Shown: positions 1-9,258, numbered from the stretch's first letter. The stretch: DNA of 64,000 bases from Streptococcus sp. oral taxon 431 (GCF_001553685.1 NZ_CP014264.1:1682001-1746000), one strand, 5' to 3'. A program made the numbers and translations. The notes: a model not told the origin generated them from the letters alone.

Positions 1-1576
1 AAATGCCAAGACTACTAGGCGGGGTATAGAACTTGCTATTCATTTTTAAGACCAGATTACCAATAGAGGTTTCAAGCAATTTTCCATCAGCAGTGTGATA
101 GATGATTTCCTGCTCTCCCACTGTCAAATGTGGTCGGTGTGTCGTCTTAAAGTAGGTAAAGGCCTGCTGCAAATCAGCTTCTTGCAGACAAAGTTTAGCT
201 TGACAAAAAGTTGGACTAAGTGGTGTTAATACTTGTCGATCAATTTCTATTTCTCCAGACTTGCTGAGACTGATTCGCAAACGGTAGTCTTGATGGAGGT
301 CACAAACTTGGCACTCCTTCTCTAGATTTTGTCTCAAAACTTCTTGGTCAAATGGAAAGGCAAAATAACGACTAGCCTTTTGTAGTCTTTCTAGATGTTG
401 CTTTTCAAAGAGCAAGGTTTTCTGGCTGATTTTTCCTGTCGTAATCAGTTGAAAACGAGGCTGTTTTCGGTAAAGAACAGCTGCCTTTTGCTGGACTTCA
501 CGGTATTCTGACTCCCAAGTACTATCCCAAGTGATGCCACCACCAACTCCATAGATGGCTTTCCCTTTATGAAGCTGAATGGTTCGAATAGCCACATTGA
601 AAATCCTTCGTCCATTGGGAAGTAAGAGTCCAACAGTTCCACAGTAAACTCCACGCGCTTGTGGTTCCAAGTTCTTGATAATTTCCATAGTCGCTATCTT
701 GGGAGCTCCTGTGATGGAGCCACATGGAAAGAGCGATCGGAAAATTTCAACTAGGTCAGCATCCGGTCGTAACTGACTCTTGATGGTCGAAGTCATCTGC
801 CAAACTGTAGAATACTGTTCCACCTGACATAAACGTTCCACATGCTCACTTCCCACCTCAGACAGACGATTCATATCATTGCGCAAGAGGTCCACTATCA
901 TCATATTTTCTGAACGATTTTTGGGATCTTGCTCCAACCAAGCGGCCTCTTTCAAGTCTTCTGCATCAGTCAGACCACGTTTAGTCGTCCCCTTCATAGG
1001 ACGAGTTGTCAATTCACGATCATTTTGTTCAAAAAAGAGTTCTGGACTCATGGAAATTACTGCCATGTCGTCATGTTCAACATAGGCATTGTAACCTGCT
1101 TCCTGCTCTACCACCATACGATTGTAGATAGCAAAAGGATTAGCAGACAACTCCTGCTTGAGTTGAACCGTATAATTGACCTGATAAGTATCGCCCTGTC
1201 GTAAATGATGGTGAATCTGAGCAATGGCCTTTTCATAGTCCTCTGCAGATGTTACTTCCTGCCAATTTGAAGGCAAATCCACCTCCTCATAAGTCAGAGG
1301 AATGCTAGATTTTTCAACGCTGTCATGAATAGTGAAATAGAGGAGATACTCTCCTAACAAGGGACCCTCGTGAACCACCAACTTCTCCTCAAAAGCTGGC
1401 GCAGCCTCATAGCTGACATAACCCACCACATAATAGCCCTGTTCTTGGTAGCTTTCCACTTGAGCTAACAAGTCTGTCACTTCTGCTAAATCTCTGGTTT
1501 TTAACTCTTTGATAGGCTGGGTAAAGGTGTATCGCTCACCCAAAGCCCTAAAATCAATCACTGTTTTTCTATGCAT
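1..1576 (-). CDS. pabB: Aminodeoxychorismate synthase component I fused to PabC-like lyase domain, partial
   Basis: Makes 4-amino-4-deoxychorismate from chorismate for folate synthesis; the C-terminal part resembles aminodeoxychorismate lyase, giving p-aminobenzoate. I translated it directly from the minus strand; it is open from the ATG at 1576 and runs off the window start after about 525 codons, so the C-terminus is missing. The chorismate-binding domain shows RPMKGTTKRG, where the lysine is the residue typical of PabB (anthranilate synthase has alanine there), then the FPCGSITGAPK motif and a GVGGGITWDS stretch. The part after about residue 370 matches the fold-IV aminotransferase-like PabC type. 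It follows the M26 protease gene, separated by a terminator, and has its own promoter whose -10 lies only 6 bp from the ATG. Fused PabB-PabC proteins are usual in streptococci. Confidence 0.88.
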   Translation of the reverse strand, partial: MHRKTVIDFRALGERYTFTQPIKELKTRDLAEVTDLLAQVESYQEQGYYVVGYVSYEAAPAFEEKLVVHEGPLLGEYLLYFTIHDSVEKSSIPLTYEEVDLPSNWQEVTSAEDYEKAIAQIHHHLRQGDTYQVNYTVQLKQELSANPFAIYNRMVVEQEAGYNAYVEHDDMAVISMSPELFFEQNDRELTTRPMKGTTKRGLTDAEDLKEAAWLEQDPKNRSENMMIVDLLRNDMNRLSEVGSEHVERLCQVEQYSTVWQMTSTIKSQLRPDADLVEIFRSLFPCGSITGAPKIATMEIIKNLEPQARGVYCGTVGLLLPNGRRIFNVAIRTIQLHKGKAIYGVGGGITWDSTWESEYREVQQKAAVLYRKQPRFQLITTGKISQKTLLFEKQHLERLQKASRYFAFPFDQEVLRQNLEKECQVCDLHQDYRLRISLSKSGEIEIDRQVLTPLSPTFCQAKLCLQEADLQQAFTYFKTTHRPHLTVGEQEIIYHTADGKLLETSIGNLVLKMNSKFYTPPSSLGI

Positions 1577-1582
1577 ATCCTA

Positions 1583-1588
1583 AGTATA
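1583..1588 (-). promoter_or_regulatory. Extended -10 promoter of pabB
   Basis: The minus strand reads TGGTATACT, an extended -10 element. Its 3' end is 6 bp from the ATG at 1576, so the expected transcription start falls on or beside the start codon, and the mRNA may be leaderless. The only purine-rich stretch (AGGA) is one base from the ATG, too close to act as a normal ribosome binding site. Confidence 0.6.
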
Positions 1589-1593
1589 CCATA

Positions 1594-1622
1594 AAAGCCA
1601 GACCCCAACAGGAGATCTGGCA
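1594..1622 (-). terminator. Rho-independent terminator after the M26 protease gene
   Basis: On the minus strand GCCAGATC and its near-complement GGTCTGGC form a stem around a short loop, followed by TTTTAT. It lies about 90 bp beyond the protease stop codon and just ahead of the pabB promoter. Confidence 0.65.
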
Positions 1623-1708
1623 ATTTTATTCTTTGAGAATGATAAAGTAGATGTGACTTTCTAAGAAAATCTAAAAATAGTAGACTCTTTTATCACTTCA
1701 ACTTTTAT

Positions 1709-4700
1709 CTATCCTTTAGGAAAAAGTTCGGATGAAAAGGCATCTGTCACCTGCAATAGTTTTTGGAAGACTTTTTTCTTCAGAGCTACTGTATAATTGG
1801 CAACTGAGCCTCCATACTTGAAGTTTCGGTAATCCGTTTCTACTGCTTGGTCAAACAAATATTGCAATTTCTCATAAGAATCAATTTGCTGACCATCAAT
1901 TTCAAAACTATGGATTCCTCGTTTTGCCTTGGTAATAATAGCGTCAAACCAGGCCTTCTTCCATTCTTCCAAGTTCTGGAACTTGCCTTTCGAAACCTTC
2001 TGGATAATGAAATCATCGCCAAGGGTGTCACGTCCCTCGCTCAGCGCCTCATCCTTGTATTTATTAGAAGCATATCCTAGGAAACCATTTTCGTAACCAT
2101 AATAACCCCACATACGGAAGGCATTATGCTTGAAGGAGATGGCTCCAGGAGCTCCCTGACTTGTATTTCCACCGTAGATAGCATCCACCATCTTAACATT
2201 GACATAAGCTGTCTTGAGTTCTTCTGGTCGGTAAGTTCCCTGATAATGCCTATTGGTGATGATGTTATTTTTGATTAGATCATCTACAGAATTTAGCTGA
2301 GTCTTGGCTTCCTCATCTGTCAATGGACGGACATAGTCCCACTGATTAGGAGCAAGGAGTTTATTGTCCTTGTCCTGATAGCGCATCTGCTTGGTCATCT
2401 TGCTGAACCAAGCCTTCTTCAAAGCCAGATCATTCTTAGCGAGAACTCGTTCTCCTTCCAGATAATCTAGAAGCATCAAAGCCTCATTATAACCCTTCAT
2501 GTAGTGGTCAATCTGCTGACGTGTTTGCAACTTGGTTGGATCTGGATTGTACCATTGATCCCCATCATTTGGTCGCATGTAAGCCATGTTGAGCCCGAGA
2601 GCGCCATATTCACCCTGATGGCCTTCCTCAGCCGGTGACTGGAGCATACCCTGAGCATAGGCTTCTACATAGGTTCCTTCACGATGTTTGTATCCCCCCA
2701 GATAGACAATACGATCGTTGACGTGCGTTGTCTCATGGGTGTAGACAGACAAGCCATACTCACTCATCATATCTATTTCTACAAAGTGCACAGCATCTCT
2801 GGCATTGATATTAGGATAGATAGAGGCATAGGCTCCTAGTTTATTGTCCTTATAGTAGCGACCTGCTGGCCCAAATACTTCACGAATTGGCGCATAGTCT
2901 GCCATACCACTAGTATGTCCATAACGCTCTATCCAGCCACGTCCATCAACGCGATAGCCTTCCCAAACTGGTGTAGCTACATTAAAGTCACTCTTAACCA
3001 TACGGTCTTTGACATCATCAGCGGCAAGACGATACCAAAAGTCCAAGTAAGTCAACTGACGGTCCGCTACTAGATCAATGTCAGCTTTCATCTGGTCTAT
3101 GGTTTTGCCAGATTTATCAGCTGACCCGAAGGTAATGGTATTGTAGTTGGAAATCAGGAACATCTGTGCCTTCTTGACATTCAACAAAGGCAGAATCATA
3201 TTGCGATGCAACCAGTTATTCAGATTGTCATAAGCCCGATGCTTCCGATTTGCAATTTCTTGATTCTTCGAAGCTCGCTCTGCTATGTACACATGGCCCT
3301 TAGTGGCATTCACAAACCAGTCATTCATATCCTTGTCAGTCGTCAACAACTGTCTGTTGTAGTTTAAGAAGGCATGTAAATCTTCAGATTTTGTATCCTT
3401 GGCTAGGACTCTGGCAAAAGTTTCATGAGTCTGATCGCCTTTTAGGTTACTTTCTCTTGAACCGAGTTCAATCAATCGATCCAAGACATCCACATTTTTG
3501 CCATAAAAATCTGGTTTAAAAAGCATGAGTTCTTTCAGATTATAATCCGCAAATCGGATACCGTAATAACGATTGAGATAAGCCAGACCAAGCATGATAG
3601 CAGACTGATTATCCTGAACTTTTTGCTTCAAGGAAGCCATGCTAGCAGGTGAATCATTCCACTGGTAGTCTAGATTAGTAAGTAACTTATCAACCAGACT
3701 TCCCAGCTGCGCTTTGACCTCTGCAAAGCTTTCTTCTAGATACCAATTCTTCACAGCCTCAACCTTCTTATCAAGGCTGGTGGTTTGATCATCTAGGATT
3801 CGATAAACCCCATCAGACTGTAAGTCCACTGTTTTCAGGATTGAGGTCAGGTCCTTGGCTAGGGCTGAACGGTCCTTAACCAGCATATCTGGAGTATAAA
3901 GTACATCCAAGTCAGCAATCTTGTATTCCTTGATAGCAGTCAAGCCAGAATTTTGCGAGGTGATTTCAAACACATCCTTGGTCTTGTCTGCATAATGAAC
4001 CATGATATGATCTGCCGCTGACAGGTCCGTCACAAATTCTTGCCCCTTCATAGCAATAACAGAGACGACCTCTTTCTTGGATAGATTGTGATCAAGATCC
4101 AGCTTGTTCCCTTGATTAACGATCCATTCTTTATTATAGAAAGGTTGCAATTTTTCAAGGTTGCGATAGGCCTGATCATGGCGACTATCATAATCTTGGA
4201 TATCCTGATAAGTGTACTCTTTTACACCAGCAATCGTAGGAGAATCAGCACTTGACTTAGCCAGGTAGTAGCTATAGCCTGCTTCAAAGGTTTTCTGAGC
4301 ATTTCGTTGAATCAAGTCAGTTGCCTCAGCAGTTACCTTGTAGTACTCTTTTCCGTTTATTCTCTCAGTTTGAATAGACTTGATGGCTAAACGGCTAGTC
4401 TTATGATCTTTAGAGCTGACCTTGAGATAGTAGTTTTCCAAATTCCTTGGTGCTTCCGTTAAGTACTGAATCTCAGTCTCTCTGCCATTGTCAACCTTGA
4501 TAAGGCTTGTTTCCTTGATATCTTTTATTTCCAGCTTTTTAAGCTCTAGACGGAGCTTTTGGTCCTCAAGCAGAGTGCTCTCCTCACCCTTACCACGATT
4601 AAAGACCATCTTTGTAGATATGGTGTAATCCGTATAAAGTTTTAGATTATCAACTGTTGCTTCCAGCTGATCACTCGTTAAGTCAATGGTCTGATCCTCT

Positions 4701-7030
4701 AGCCCCTTGGCTTTAATAGTGGCACTAATTTTTGAAACGGAAACACCATCTGCCTTCTCCAAGTTATAACTTAAGCGAGCTGAACGGCCCATCGAATTTC
4801 CAGTAATATTTGAAAGAGTTAGGACAGGTTCAGGTTTAATTTCTTCTTTTTCCTTGCTGCCACGGATGATAACCTGATCTTTAGCTTCTGTTAAAATCCG
4901 TGTTGTCTCTTTCAGCTCTGAGATACGTTTCCCATCTTTTTCCTCATAGCTGGTAACAATCTCTTTCTCACCATCTTGACCGACTTGCTCGATTCTTGTT
5001 TCACCGACAAGCATGTCTGGATCAATCTTTTCCCTAGTTTGTTTAGGAATCAACTCTTTTCGGACTTCAACATGTAGAGTCGGTTTTGCATCTTGAACGA
5101 GCGCTTCAGTGGCATTCACACCACCACTATAGCTAGGGAGTTCCTGTTTCAGAGTATCAACTGGGACTGCGCCTCCTTCATACTCTGGCAAGGCTTCAGC
5201 TACTGTACCCGAACCATTAACGCCTTCTTCAAATATTGGTTTAGACGGCTCAACTAAAGATTCGCCGGATACCCCACCTGTAAATTCTGGGCGTTCCTGT
5301 TTCAAGGTTTCAACTGGGACTACGCCTCCTTCATAATCTGGCAAGGCTTCAGCTACTGTACCCGGACCATTAACGCCTCCTTCAAATATTGGTTTAGACG
5401 GCTCAACTAAAGATTCGCCGAATACGCCACCGGTGAAGTCTGGTTTGTCATGGACTTCTGGAAGGCCACTTTGACTGCTAAAGTCGAGTGTATACTCTGG
5501 TAAGGTTTCAGCTACTGCTCCAAGGCCATTGACGCCATCCTCAAATGATGGTTTTGTTGGCTCAACTAAGGATTCGCCTGATACACCGCCTGTGAACTCA
5601 GGATGTTCCTGTTTCAGAGTGTCAACTGGGACTGCGCCTCCTTCATAATCTGGTAAGGTTTCGGCTACTGTACCTTGACCATTGACGCCTCCTTCAAATG
5701 TTGGTTTTGTTGGCTCGACTAGGGATTCGCCGGATACGCCGCCTGTAAAGTCTGGTTTGTCATGGACTTCTGGGATACCACTTTGACTACTCAATTCTGG
5801 TGTATACTCTGGCAAGGTTTCAGCTACTGCTCCTGGGCCATTGACTCCACCTTCAAATGTTGGTTTTGTTGGCTCAACCAAGGAGTCACCAGATACGCCA
5901 CCTGTAAAGTCTGCTTTGTCATGGACTTCTGGGATGCCACTTTGACTGCTAAATTCTGGTGTATACTCTGGTATGGCTTCAGCTACCGTACCTGGGCCAT
6001 TGATTCCTCCTTCAAATGTTGGTTTTGTTGGTTCAACCAAGGATTCGCCGGATACCCCACCTGTAAAGTCTGCTTTGTCATGGACTTCCGGGACGCCATT
6101 TTGACTACTCGAGTCCGGTGTGTACTCTGGTAAGCTTTCTGCTACTGTACCTAGGCCATTGACTCCACCTTCAAATGTTGGTTTTGTTGGCTCAACCAAG
6201 GATTCGCCTGATACGCCTCCTGTAAAGCTTGCTTTGTCATGGACTTCTGGGATGCCACTTTGACTGCTAAATTCTGGTGTATACTCTGGTAAGGATTCAG
6301 CTACTGCTCCTGGGCCATTGACGCCACCTTCAAATATTGGTTTTGTTGGCTCAACCAAGGATTCGCCTGATACCCCACCTGTAAATTCGGAAATTTCATG
6401 AACGGCTGCTTGATTTACTGGCTTTGCAGGAATTTCTGGATTTCCACTAGACGTTAGATTTTGGCCTGTTCCTCTTAAATCCGACTCTAATAAATAACCG
6501 ACATAGTCATAGCCTTTAATGTCTATAATCCCTTGTGATAAACCATCAGCAGACACAAGGGTTTTAGTCTGATCATAAGCTAGTAAGTCCTTGTGTTCAA
6601 AAGCAAATACTTGATAAGGTAGTAATAAACTCTTACCTACAGAAGCAATCAATAACACTCCAACTATCTTAGAAGGTTTTTTCTTGGAAAATAGGAAAAC
6701 CACCAAACTAGCAGTCAAAAGACCAAGACCAGCCAAGGGGAAGGTGACGGATCCTGTTTGAGGTAAGACGGCTTGTCCCTGCTTGCGATAAACTAGATAA
6801 TAGCTCTCTTGACTAAGATCTTGTGGCAATTCATGATGAATGAGTTCACGTTCAGCAGCTGTCAACTCCGATTCTGCTAAGTAATGAAAGGAAACTTGCT
6901 TGGTTTCATCAGCCTGAACCAGTTTCGGTTCAAGTGTTCCTCCAATGAAGGCAAGTCCAATCAATACCGAGCCCACTCCCATGCTCAGTTTACGAATGGC
7001 AAATTTTTGTAGCTTTTTTCTATCTTCCAT
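1709..7030 (-). CDS. M26-family zinc metalloprotease, ZmpB/IgA1-protease-like paralogue lacking the GLUG region
   Basis: Cell-surface zinc endopeptidase of 1773 residues. Order of parts: YSIRK-like signal (residues 10-24), a conserved N-terminal module, sortase motif LPQTG at 89-93 followed by a hydrophobic segment and KKK, a second hydrophobic segment near 121-140, eight repeats of 51 or 53 residues (216-633), one G5-type domain, then the M26 catalytic region. The zinc motif HETTH is at 1432-1436, with the likely third ligand E1456. An N-terminal LPxTG is characteristic of streptococcal Zmp/IgA1 proteases. Compared with the neighbour at 9259-15153, its C-terminal half aligns closely, but the roughly 350-residue GLUG/beta-helix segment and one G5 domain are missing. 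All active-site residues remain, so it is not a pseudogene. The start ATG has only a distant AAGGA; the substrate cannot be read from sequence. Confidence 0.88.
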   Translation of the reverse strand: MEDRKKLQKFAIRKLSMGVGSVLIGLAFIGGTLEPKLVQADETKQVSFHYLAESELTAAERELIHHELPQDLSQESYYLVYRKQGQAVLPQTGSVTFPLAGLGLLTASLVVFLFSKKKPSKIVGVLLIASVGKSLLLPYQVFAFEHKDLLAYDQTKTLVSADGLSQGIIDIKGYDYVGYLLESDLRGTGQNLTSSGNPEIPAKPVNQAAVHEISEFTGGVSGESLVEPTKPIFEGGVNGPGAVAESLPEYTPEFSSQSGIPEVHDKASFTGGVSGESLVEPTKPTFEGGVNGLGTVAESLPEYTPDSSSQNGVPEVHDKADFTGGVSGESLVEPTKPTFEGGINGPGTVAEAIPEYTPEFSSQSGIPEVHDKADFTGGVSGDSLVEPTKPTFEGGVNGPGAVAETLPEYTPELSSQSGIPEVHDKPDFTGGVSGESLVEPTKPTFEGGVNGQGTVAETLPDYEGGAVPVDTLKQEHPEFTGGVSGESLVEPTKPSFEDGVNGLGAVAETLPEYTLDFSSQSGLPEVHDKPDFTGGVFGESLVEPSKPIFEGGVNGPGTVAEALPDYEGGVVPVETLKQERPEFTGGVSGESLVEPSKPIFEEGVNGSGTVAEALPEYEGGAVPVDTLKQELPSYSGGVNATEALVQDAKPTLHVEVRKELIPKQTREKIDPDMLVGETRIEQVGQDGEKEIVTSYEEKDGKRISELKETTRILTEAKDQVIIRGSKEKEEIKPEPVLTLSNITGNSMGRSARLSYNLEKADGVSVSKISATIKAKGLEDQTIDLTSDQLEATVDNLKLYTDYTISTKMVFNRGKGEESTLLEDQKLRLELKKLEIKDIKETSLIKVDNGRETEIQYLTEAPRNLENYYLKVSSKDHKTSRLAIKSIQTERINGKEYYKVTAEATDLIQRNAQKTFEAGYSYYLAKSSADSPTIAGVKEYTYQDIQDYDSRHDQAYRNLEKLQPFYNKEWIVNQGNKLDLDHNLSKKEVVSVIAMKGQEFVTDLSAADHIMVHYADKTKDVFEITSQNSGLTAIKEYKIADLDVLYTPDMLVKDRSALAKDLTSILKTVDLQSDGVYRILDDQTTSLDKKVEAVKNWYLEESFAEVKAQLGSLVDKLLTNLDYQWNDSPASMASLKQKVQDNQSAIMLGLAYLNRYYGIRFADYNLKELMLFKPDFYGKNVDVLDRLIELGSRESNLKGDQTHETFARVLAKDTKSEDLHAFLNYNRQLLTTDKDMNDWFVNATKGHVYIAERASKNQEIANRKHRAYDNLNNWLHRNMILPLLNVKKAQMFLISNYNTITFGSADKSGKTIDQMKADIDLVADRQLTYLDFWYRLAADDVKDRMVKSDFNVATPVWEGYRVDGRGWIERYGHTSGMADYAPIREVFGPAGRYYKDNKLGAYASIYPNINARDAVHFVEIDMMSEYGLSVYTHETTHVNDRIVYLGGYKHREGTYVEAYAQGMLQSPAEEGHQGEYGALGLNMAYMRPNDGDQWYNPDPTKLQTRQQIDHYMKGYNEALMLLDYLEGERVLAKNDLALKKAWFSKMTKQMRYQDKDNKLLAPNQWDYVRPLTDEEAKTQLNSVDDLIKNNIITNRHYQGTYRPEELKTAYVNVKMVDAIYGGNTSQGAPGAISFKHNAFRMWGYYGYENGFLGYASNKYKDEALSEGRDTLGDDFIIQKVSKGKFQNLEEWKKAWFDAIITKAKRGIHSFEIDGQQIDSYEKLQYLFDQAVETDYRNFKYGGSVANYTVALKKKVFQKLLQVTDAFSSELFPKG
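5132..6385 (-). repeat. Eight in-frame tandem repeats of about 159 bp in the M26 protease
   Basis: Each unit begins FTGGVSGESLVEPTKP and continues FEGGVNG-G-VAE-LPEY. Two alternative second halves occur: type A with SSQSG-PEVHDK (units 1, 2, 3, 4 and 6; 53 residues) and type B with PVDTLKQE-PE (units 5, 7 and 8; 51 residues). The units are nearly identical at DNA level, so copy number and order can change by recombination. The acidic, proline- and glycine-rich composition suits a flexible stalk on the cell surface. Confidence 0.9.
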
Positions 7031-7085
7031 ATCAGCTTCGTTCTTGTCCTTAAAGACATCTCCTTTATTCCGTTTTCATAATCTT

Positions 7086-7114
7086 ATTATAATATTTTGT
7101 TGATTTTTTTACAA
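7086..7114 (-). promoter_or_regulatory. Sigma-A promoter of the M26 protease gene
   Basis: Minus strand: -35 TTGTAA at 7109-7114, 17-bp spacer, -10 TATAAT at 7086-7091. It lies about 60 bp upstream of the ATG at 7030, which indicates that this protease is transcribed separately from the msrAB operon. Confidence 0.7.
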
Positions 7115-7148
7115 AATATTTTCGAGATAAATTGATATTTTTTAAATA

Positions 7149-7182
7149 AAAAAGTGGATCAGCATTGGCTGAACCACATTTT
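7149..7182. terminator. Bidirectional terminator with 10-bp stem
   Basis: GTGGTTCAGC and GCTGATCCAC pair with one mismatch around a CAAT loop, with A and T runs on both sides. On the minus strand it would end transcription coming from msrAB and the decayed regulator remnant before the protease promoter. Confidence 0.75.
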
Positions 7183-7342
7183 TAGTCTGGTACATATTCC
7201 AATATATCACCTGGCTGACACCCCAGTTCTTTACAAATAGCTTCCAGGGTTGAAAAACGGATAGCTTTCACCTTACTTGTTTTCAAAATCAAAAATTTTC
7301 AGGAGTGATTCCAACACGTTCGATTAAATTGCCCAATCGCTT
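7182..7342 (-). pseudogene. Remnant of a small XRE/YozG-like DNA-binding regulator
   Basis: The minus strand encodes pieces of a roughly 70-residue Cro/CI helix-turn-helix protein. One frame gives NLIERVGITPENF then a stop; a shifted frame continues LKTSKVKAIRFSTLEAICK and ends in ELGCQPGDILEYVPD plus a stop at 7182-7184. The part before the helix-turn-helix has a further stop and no usable start. The STLEAICKELGCQPGDILEY tail is typical of this family. I read it as a decayed gene with at least one frameshift and two stops, between msrAB and the M26 protease. Confidence 0.6.
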
Positions 7343-7414
7343 CTATAATCCAAATTCTACACTTCTTATGAATTAAAATATATTTCAAGTAAACACTTTT
7401 TAATAATCTCAAGA

Positions 7415-8530
7415 TTACTCAACATAATCCAACAAATAGCCATAGCCCTTTTCTTCCATTTGATCCTTAGGAATAAAGCGAATGGACAGACTATTGATAC
7501 AATAGCGTAGACCTCCCTTGTCCTTAGGTCCATCTGTAAAGACATGTCCTAGGTGAGAATTCCCTGTTCGACTTTTGACTTCCGTTCTGACCATATTGTA
7601 TGACTTGTCTTCCTTGTAGGTCGCAACATCTGGACTGATAGGCTGGGTAAAACTTGGCCAACCACAGCCCGATTCAAATTTATCTTTCGAAGAAAAGAGA
7701 GGTTCGCCAGTCGCAACATCCACATAAAGACCTGCTTCAAATTTATCCCAGTAACGATTTGAAAAGGCACGTTCTGTTTGACCATTTTGTGTCACGGCAT
7801 ACTCCTCTGGAGACAAAAGTTTTTTCAATTCATCGTCGCTCGGTTTTGGATATTGACTTGCATCAATAACAGGATAGGATGCTTGATTGACATTGATATG
7901 GCAATAGCCATTAGGGTTTTTCTGGAGATAGTCTTGGTGGTAATCTTCAGCCACGATAAAATTGCTTAAGGCTTCCTTTTCAACCGCTAGAGGTTGGTCG
8001 TACTTCTTAGAAACTTGGTCAAAAACTTGATTGATGACTTCTAAATCTTTCTCATCTGTATAGTAGACTCCTGTTCTGTACTGAGTCCCCACATCATTTC
8101 CCTGCTTATTCTTACTGATTGGATTGATAATGCGGAAATAATGAAGCAAGATCTCTTTTAGAGAGATTTGATTGGCATCATAGGTCACATGAACAGTCTC
8201 AGCATGCCCAGTTTGGCCGATCAATTCATACTGGGTTGTTTCTCCTCTACCATTAGCATAACCAGAGACAGCATCTGTCACACCTGCTACTCGTGAAAAA
8301 TATTCTTCGACTCCCCAGAAACAACCTCCAGCTAGATAGATTTCATGCAAGTCAGCATCTTTACTTGAATCAGTTTTTTTCTTGGCCTTTTGTCCTTGAC
8401 TAACTGCTGCCTTCTCGATTTGAGTGGTATCTGTGTAGCTTGCGCTCCTTTTTTCCAAAAGAAATAAAATTCCGATAATAATGCAAATGATGATTCCAAT
8501 GAATACAATTATTTTTAATTTATCATTCAT
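7415..8530 (-). CDS. msrAB2: Membrane-anchored peptide methionine sulfoxide reductase MsrA-MsrB
   Basis: Repairs oxidised methionine (S and R sulfoxides) in proteins outside the membrane. The 371-residue protein has one N-terminal membrane segment (about residues 5-25), a polar linker, an MsrA domain with catalytic C70 in GGCFWG, and an MsrB domain with GCGWPSF and catalytic C344 in RYCINS. It follows the thioredoxin lipoprotein gene by 9 bp, so the pair is an operon; in pneumococcus the same pair (Etrx1 and MsrAB2) passes electrons from CcdA to MsrAB. No ccdA gene is present at this locus. A second, soluble MsrAB is encoded at 23969-24907. Confidence 0.92.
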   Translation of the reverse strand: MNDKLKIIVFIGIIICIIIGILFLLEKRSASYTDTTQIEKAAVSQGQKAKKKTDSSKDADLHEIYLAGGCFWGVEEYFSRVAGVTDAVSGYANGRGETTQYELIGQTGHAETVHVTYDANQISLKEILLHYFRIINPISKNKQGNDVGTQYRTGVYYTDEKDLEVINQVFDQVSKKYDQPLAVEKEALSNFIVAEDYHQDYLQKNPNGYCHINVNQASYPVIDASQYPKPSDDELKKLLSPEEYAVTQNGQTERAFSNRYWDKFEAGLYVDVATGEPLFSSKDKFESGCGWPSFTQPISPDVATYKEDKSYNMVRTEVKSRTGNSHLGHVFTDGPKDKGGLRYCINSLSIRFIPKDQMEEKGYGYLLDYVE

Positions 8531-8539
8531 GATGAGCCT

Positions 8540-9100
8540 CTAATCTATGCTTTTTAGCGTCTGTAAAATAGTTTCTTTGTCCATAAAACCTGGTTGGGTC
8601 TTAACGAGTCTACCTTCCTTATCAATAAAGGCCTGAGTCGGATAAGAACGAACTCCGTAACTCGCCAAAAGTTGTCCCGAAGGGTCTAACAATACTGGTA
8701 AATCTTTATAGTCCAAGCCCTGATACCATTTCTTGAAGCCTTCTTCTGCTTGCTCGCCTTTTTGACCAGGAGAAACGACTGTCAAGATTACAAAGTCATC
8801 GCCAGCTTCTTTTGCCAGTTCATCGGTATCAGGGAGGCTGGCTAGACAAATAGAACACCATGAAGCCCAAAATTTGAGATAGACCTTTTTGCCTTTGTAA
8901 TCTGATAGGCGATAGGTTTTACCATCAACTCCCATAAGCTCAAAGTCTGGAACTGCTTCACCTTGTTTTGCCATTTGAGAACTAACTTGCGCATTTTTGT
9001 CTCTATTTTGCTTATCAGCTTGGTTCTCCATCTGATTGTTACAAGCCGATAGACAAACCTGACTAGTGCAGACCAATACAGTTGCTTGCCATGTTTTCAT
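8540..9100 (-). CDS. etrx1: Thioredoxin-fold lipoprotein (TlpA/Etrx type)
   Basis: Extracytoplasmic thiol-disulfide reductase expected to reduce the neighbouring MsrAB. From the ATG at 9100 the protein has a short signal peptide ending in the lipobox LSAC (C20), a charged linker, and a thioredoxin fold with redox motif WCSIC (about residues 81-85) and a cis-proline in SYPTQ. The start is chosen because AAGAAGG lies 8 bases upstream; GTG at 9109 and ATG at 9106 are in frame but too close to that site. It is the first gene of a two-gene operon with msrAB2. The usual membrane electron donor CcdA is not adjacent. Confidence 0.88.
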   Translation of the reverse strand: MKTWQATVLVCTSQVCLSACNNQMENQADKQNRDKNAQVSSQMAKQGEAVPDFELMGVDGKTYRLSDYKGKKVYLKFWASWCSICLASLPDTDELAKEAGDDFVILTVVSPGQKGEQAEEGFKKWYQGLDYKDLPVLLDPSGQLLASYGVRSYPTQAFIDKEGRLVKTQPGFMDKETILQTLKSID

Positions 9101-9153
9101 CTTCATCACCTTCTTTTTTGTTATATGAATATAGATATTGGCTTTGTAGTTCT

Positions 9154-9159
9154 ATTATA
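9154..9159 (-). promoter_or_regulatory. Likely -10 element of the etrx1-msrAB2 operon
   Basis: TATAAT on the minus strand, 54 bp before the etrx1 ATG. I see no good -35 at 16-18 bp. It lies between the terminator of the large protease gene and etrx1, which supports an independent start here. Confidence 0.45.
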
Positions 9160-9220
9160 TACCTACCTTGCTAAAAATACTTAGAATCTGTTTGGAAAAT
9201 CAATAATCTTCTTGATTACC

Positions 9221-9251
9221 AAAAAACTCCCACCTGCTAAGCAGATGAGAG
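9221..9251 (-). terminator. Rho-independent terminator after the large M26 protease gene
   Basis: CTCTCATCTGC and GCAGGTGGGAG form an 11-bp stem (two G-U pairs) with a TTA loop followed by six T residues on the minus strand, 8 bp after the stop codon. Confidence 0.85.
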
Positions 9252-9258
9252 CTTTGGA

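Noticed and set aside
5762..6133. Plus-strand open frame of 123 codons
   Set aside because: Antisense shadow of the repeat array; composition reflects the reverse complement of the repeats and there is no ribosome binding site.
1709..7030. Possibility that the smaller M26 gene is a broken copy
   Set aside because: Frame is open throughout, with signal, sortase motif, zinc ligands and promoter all intact.
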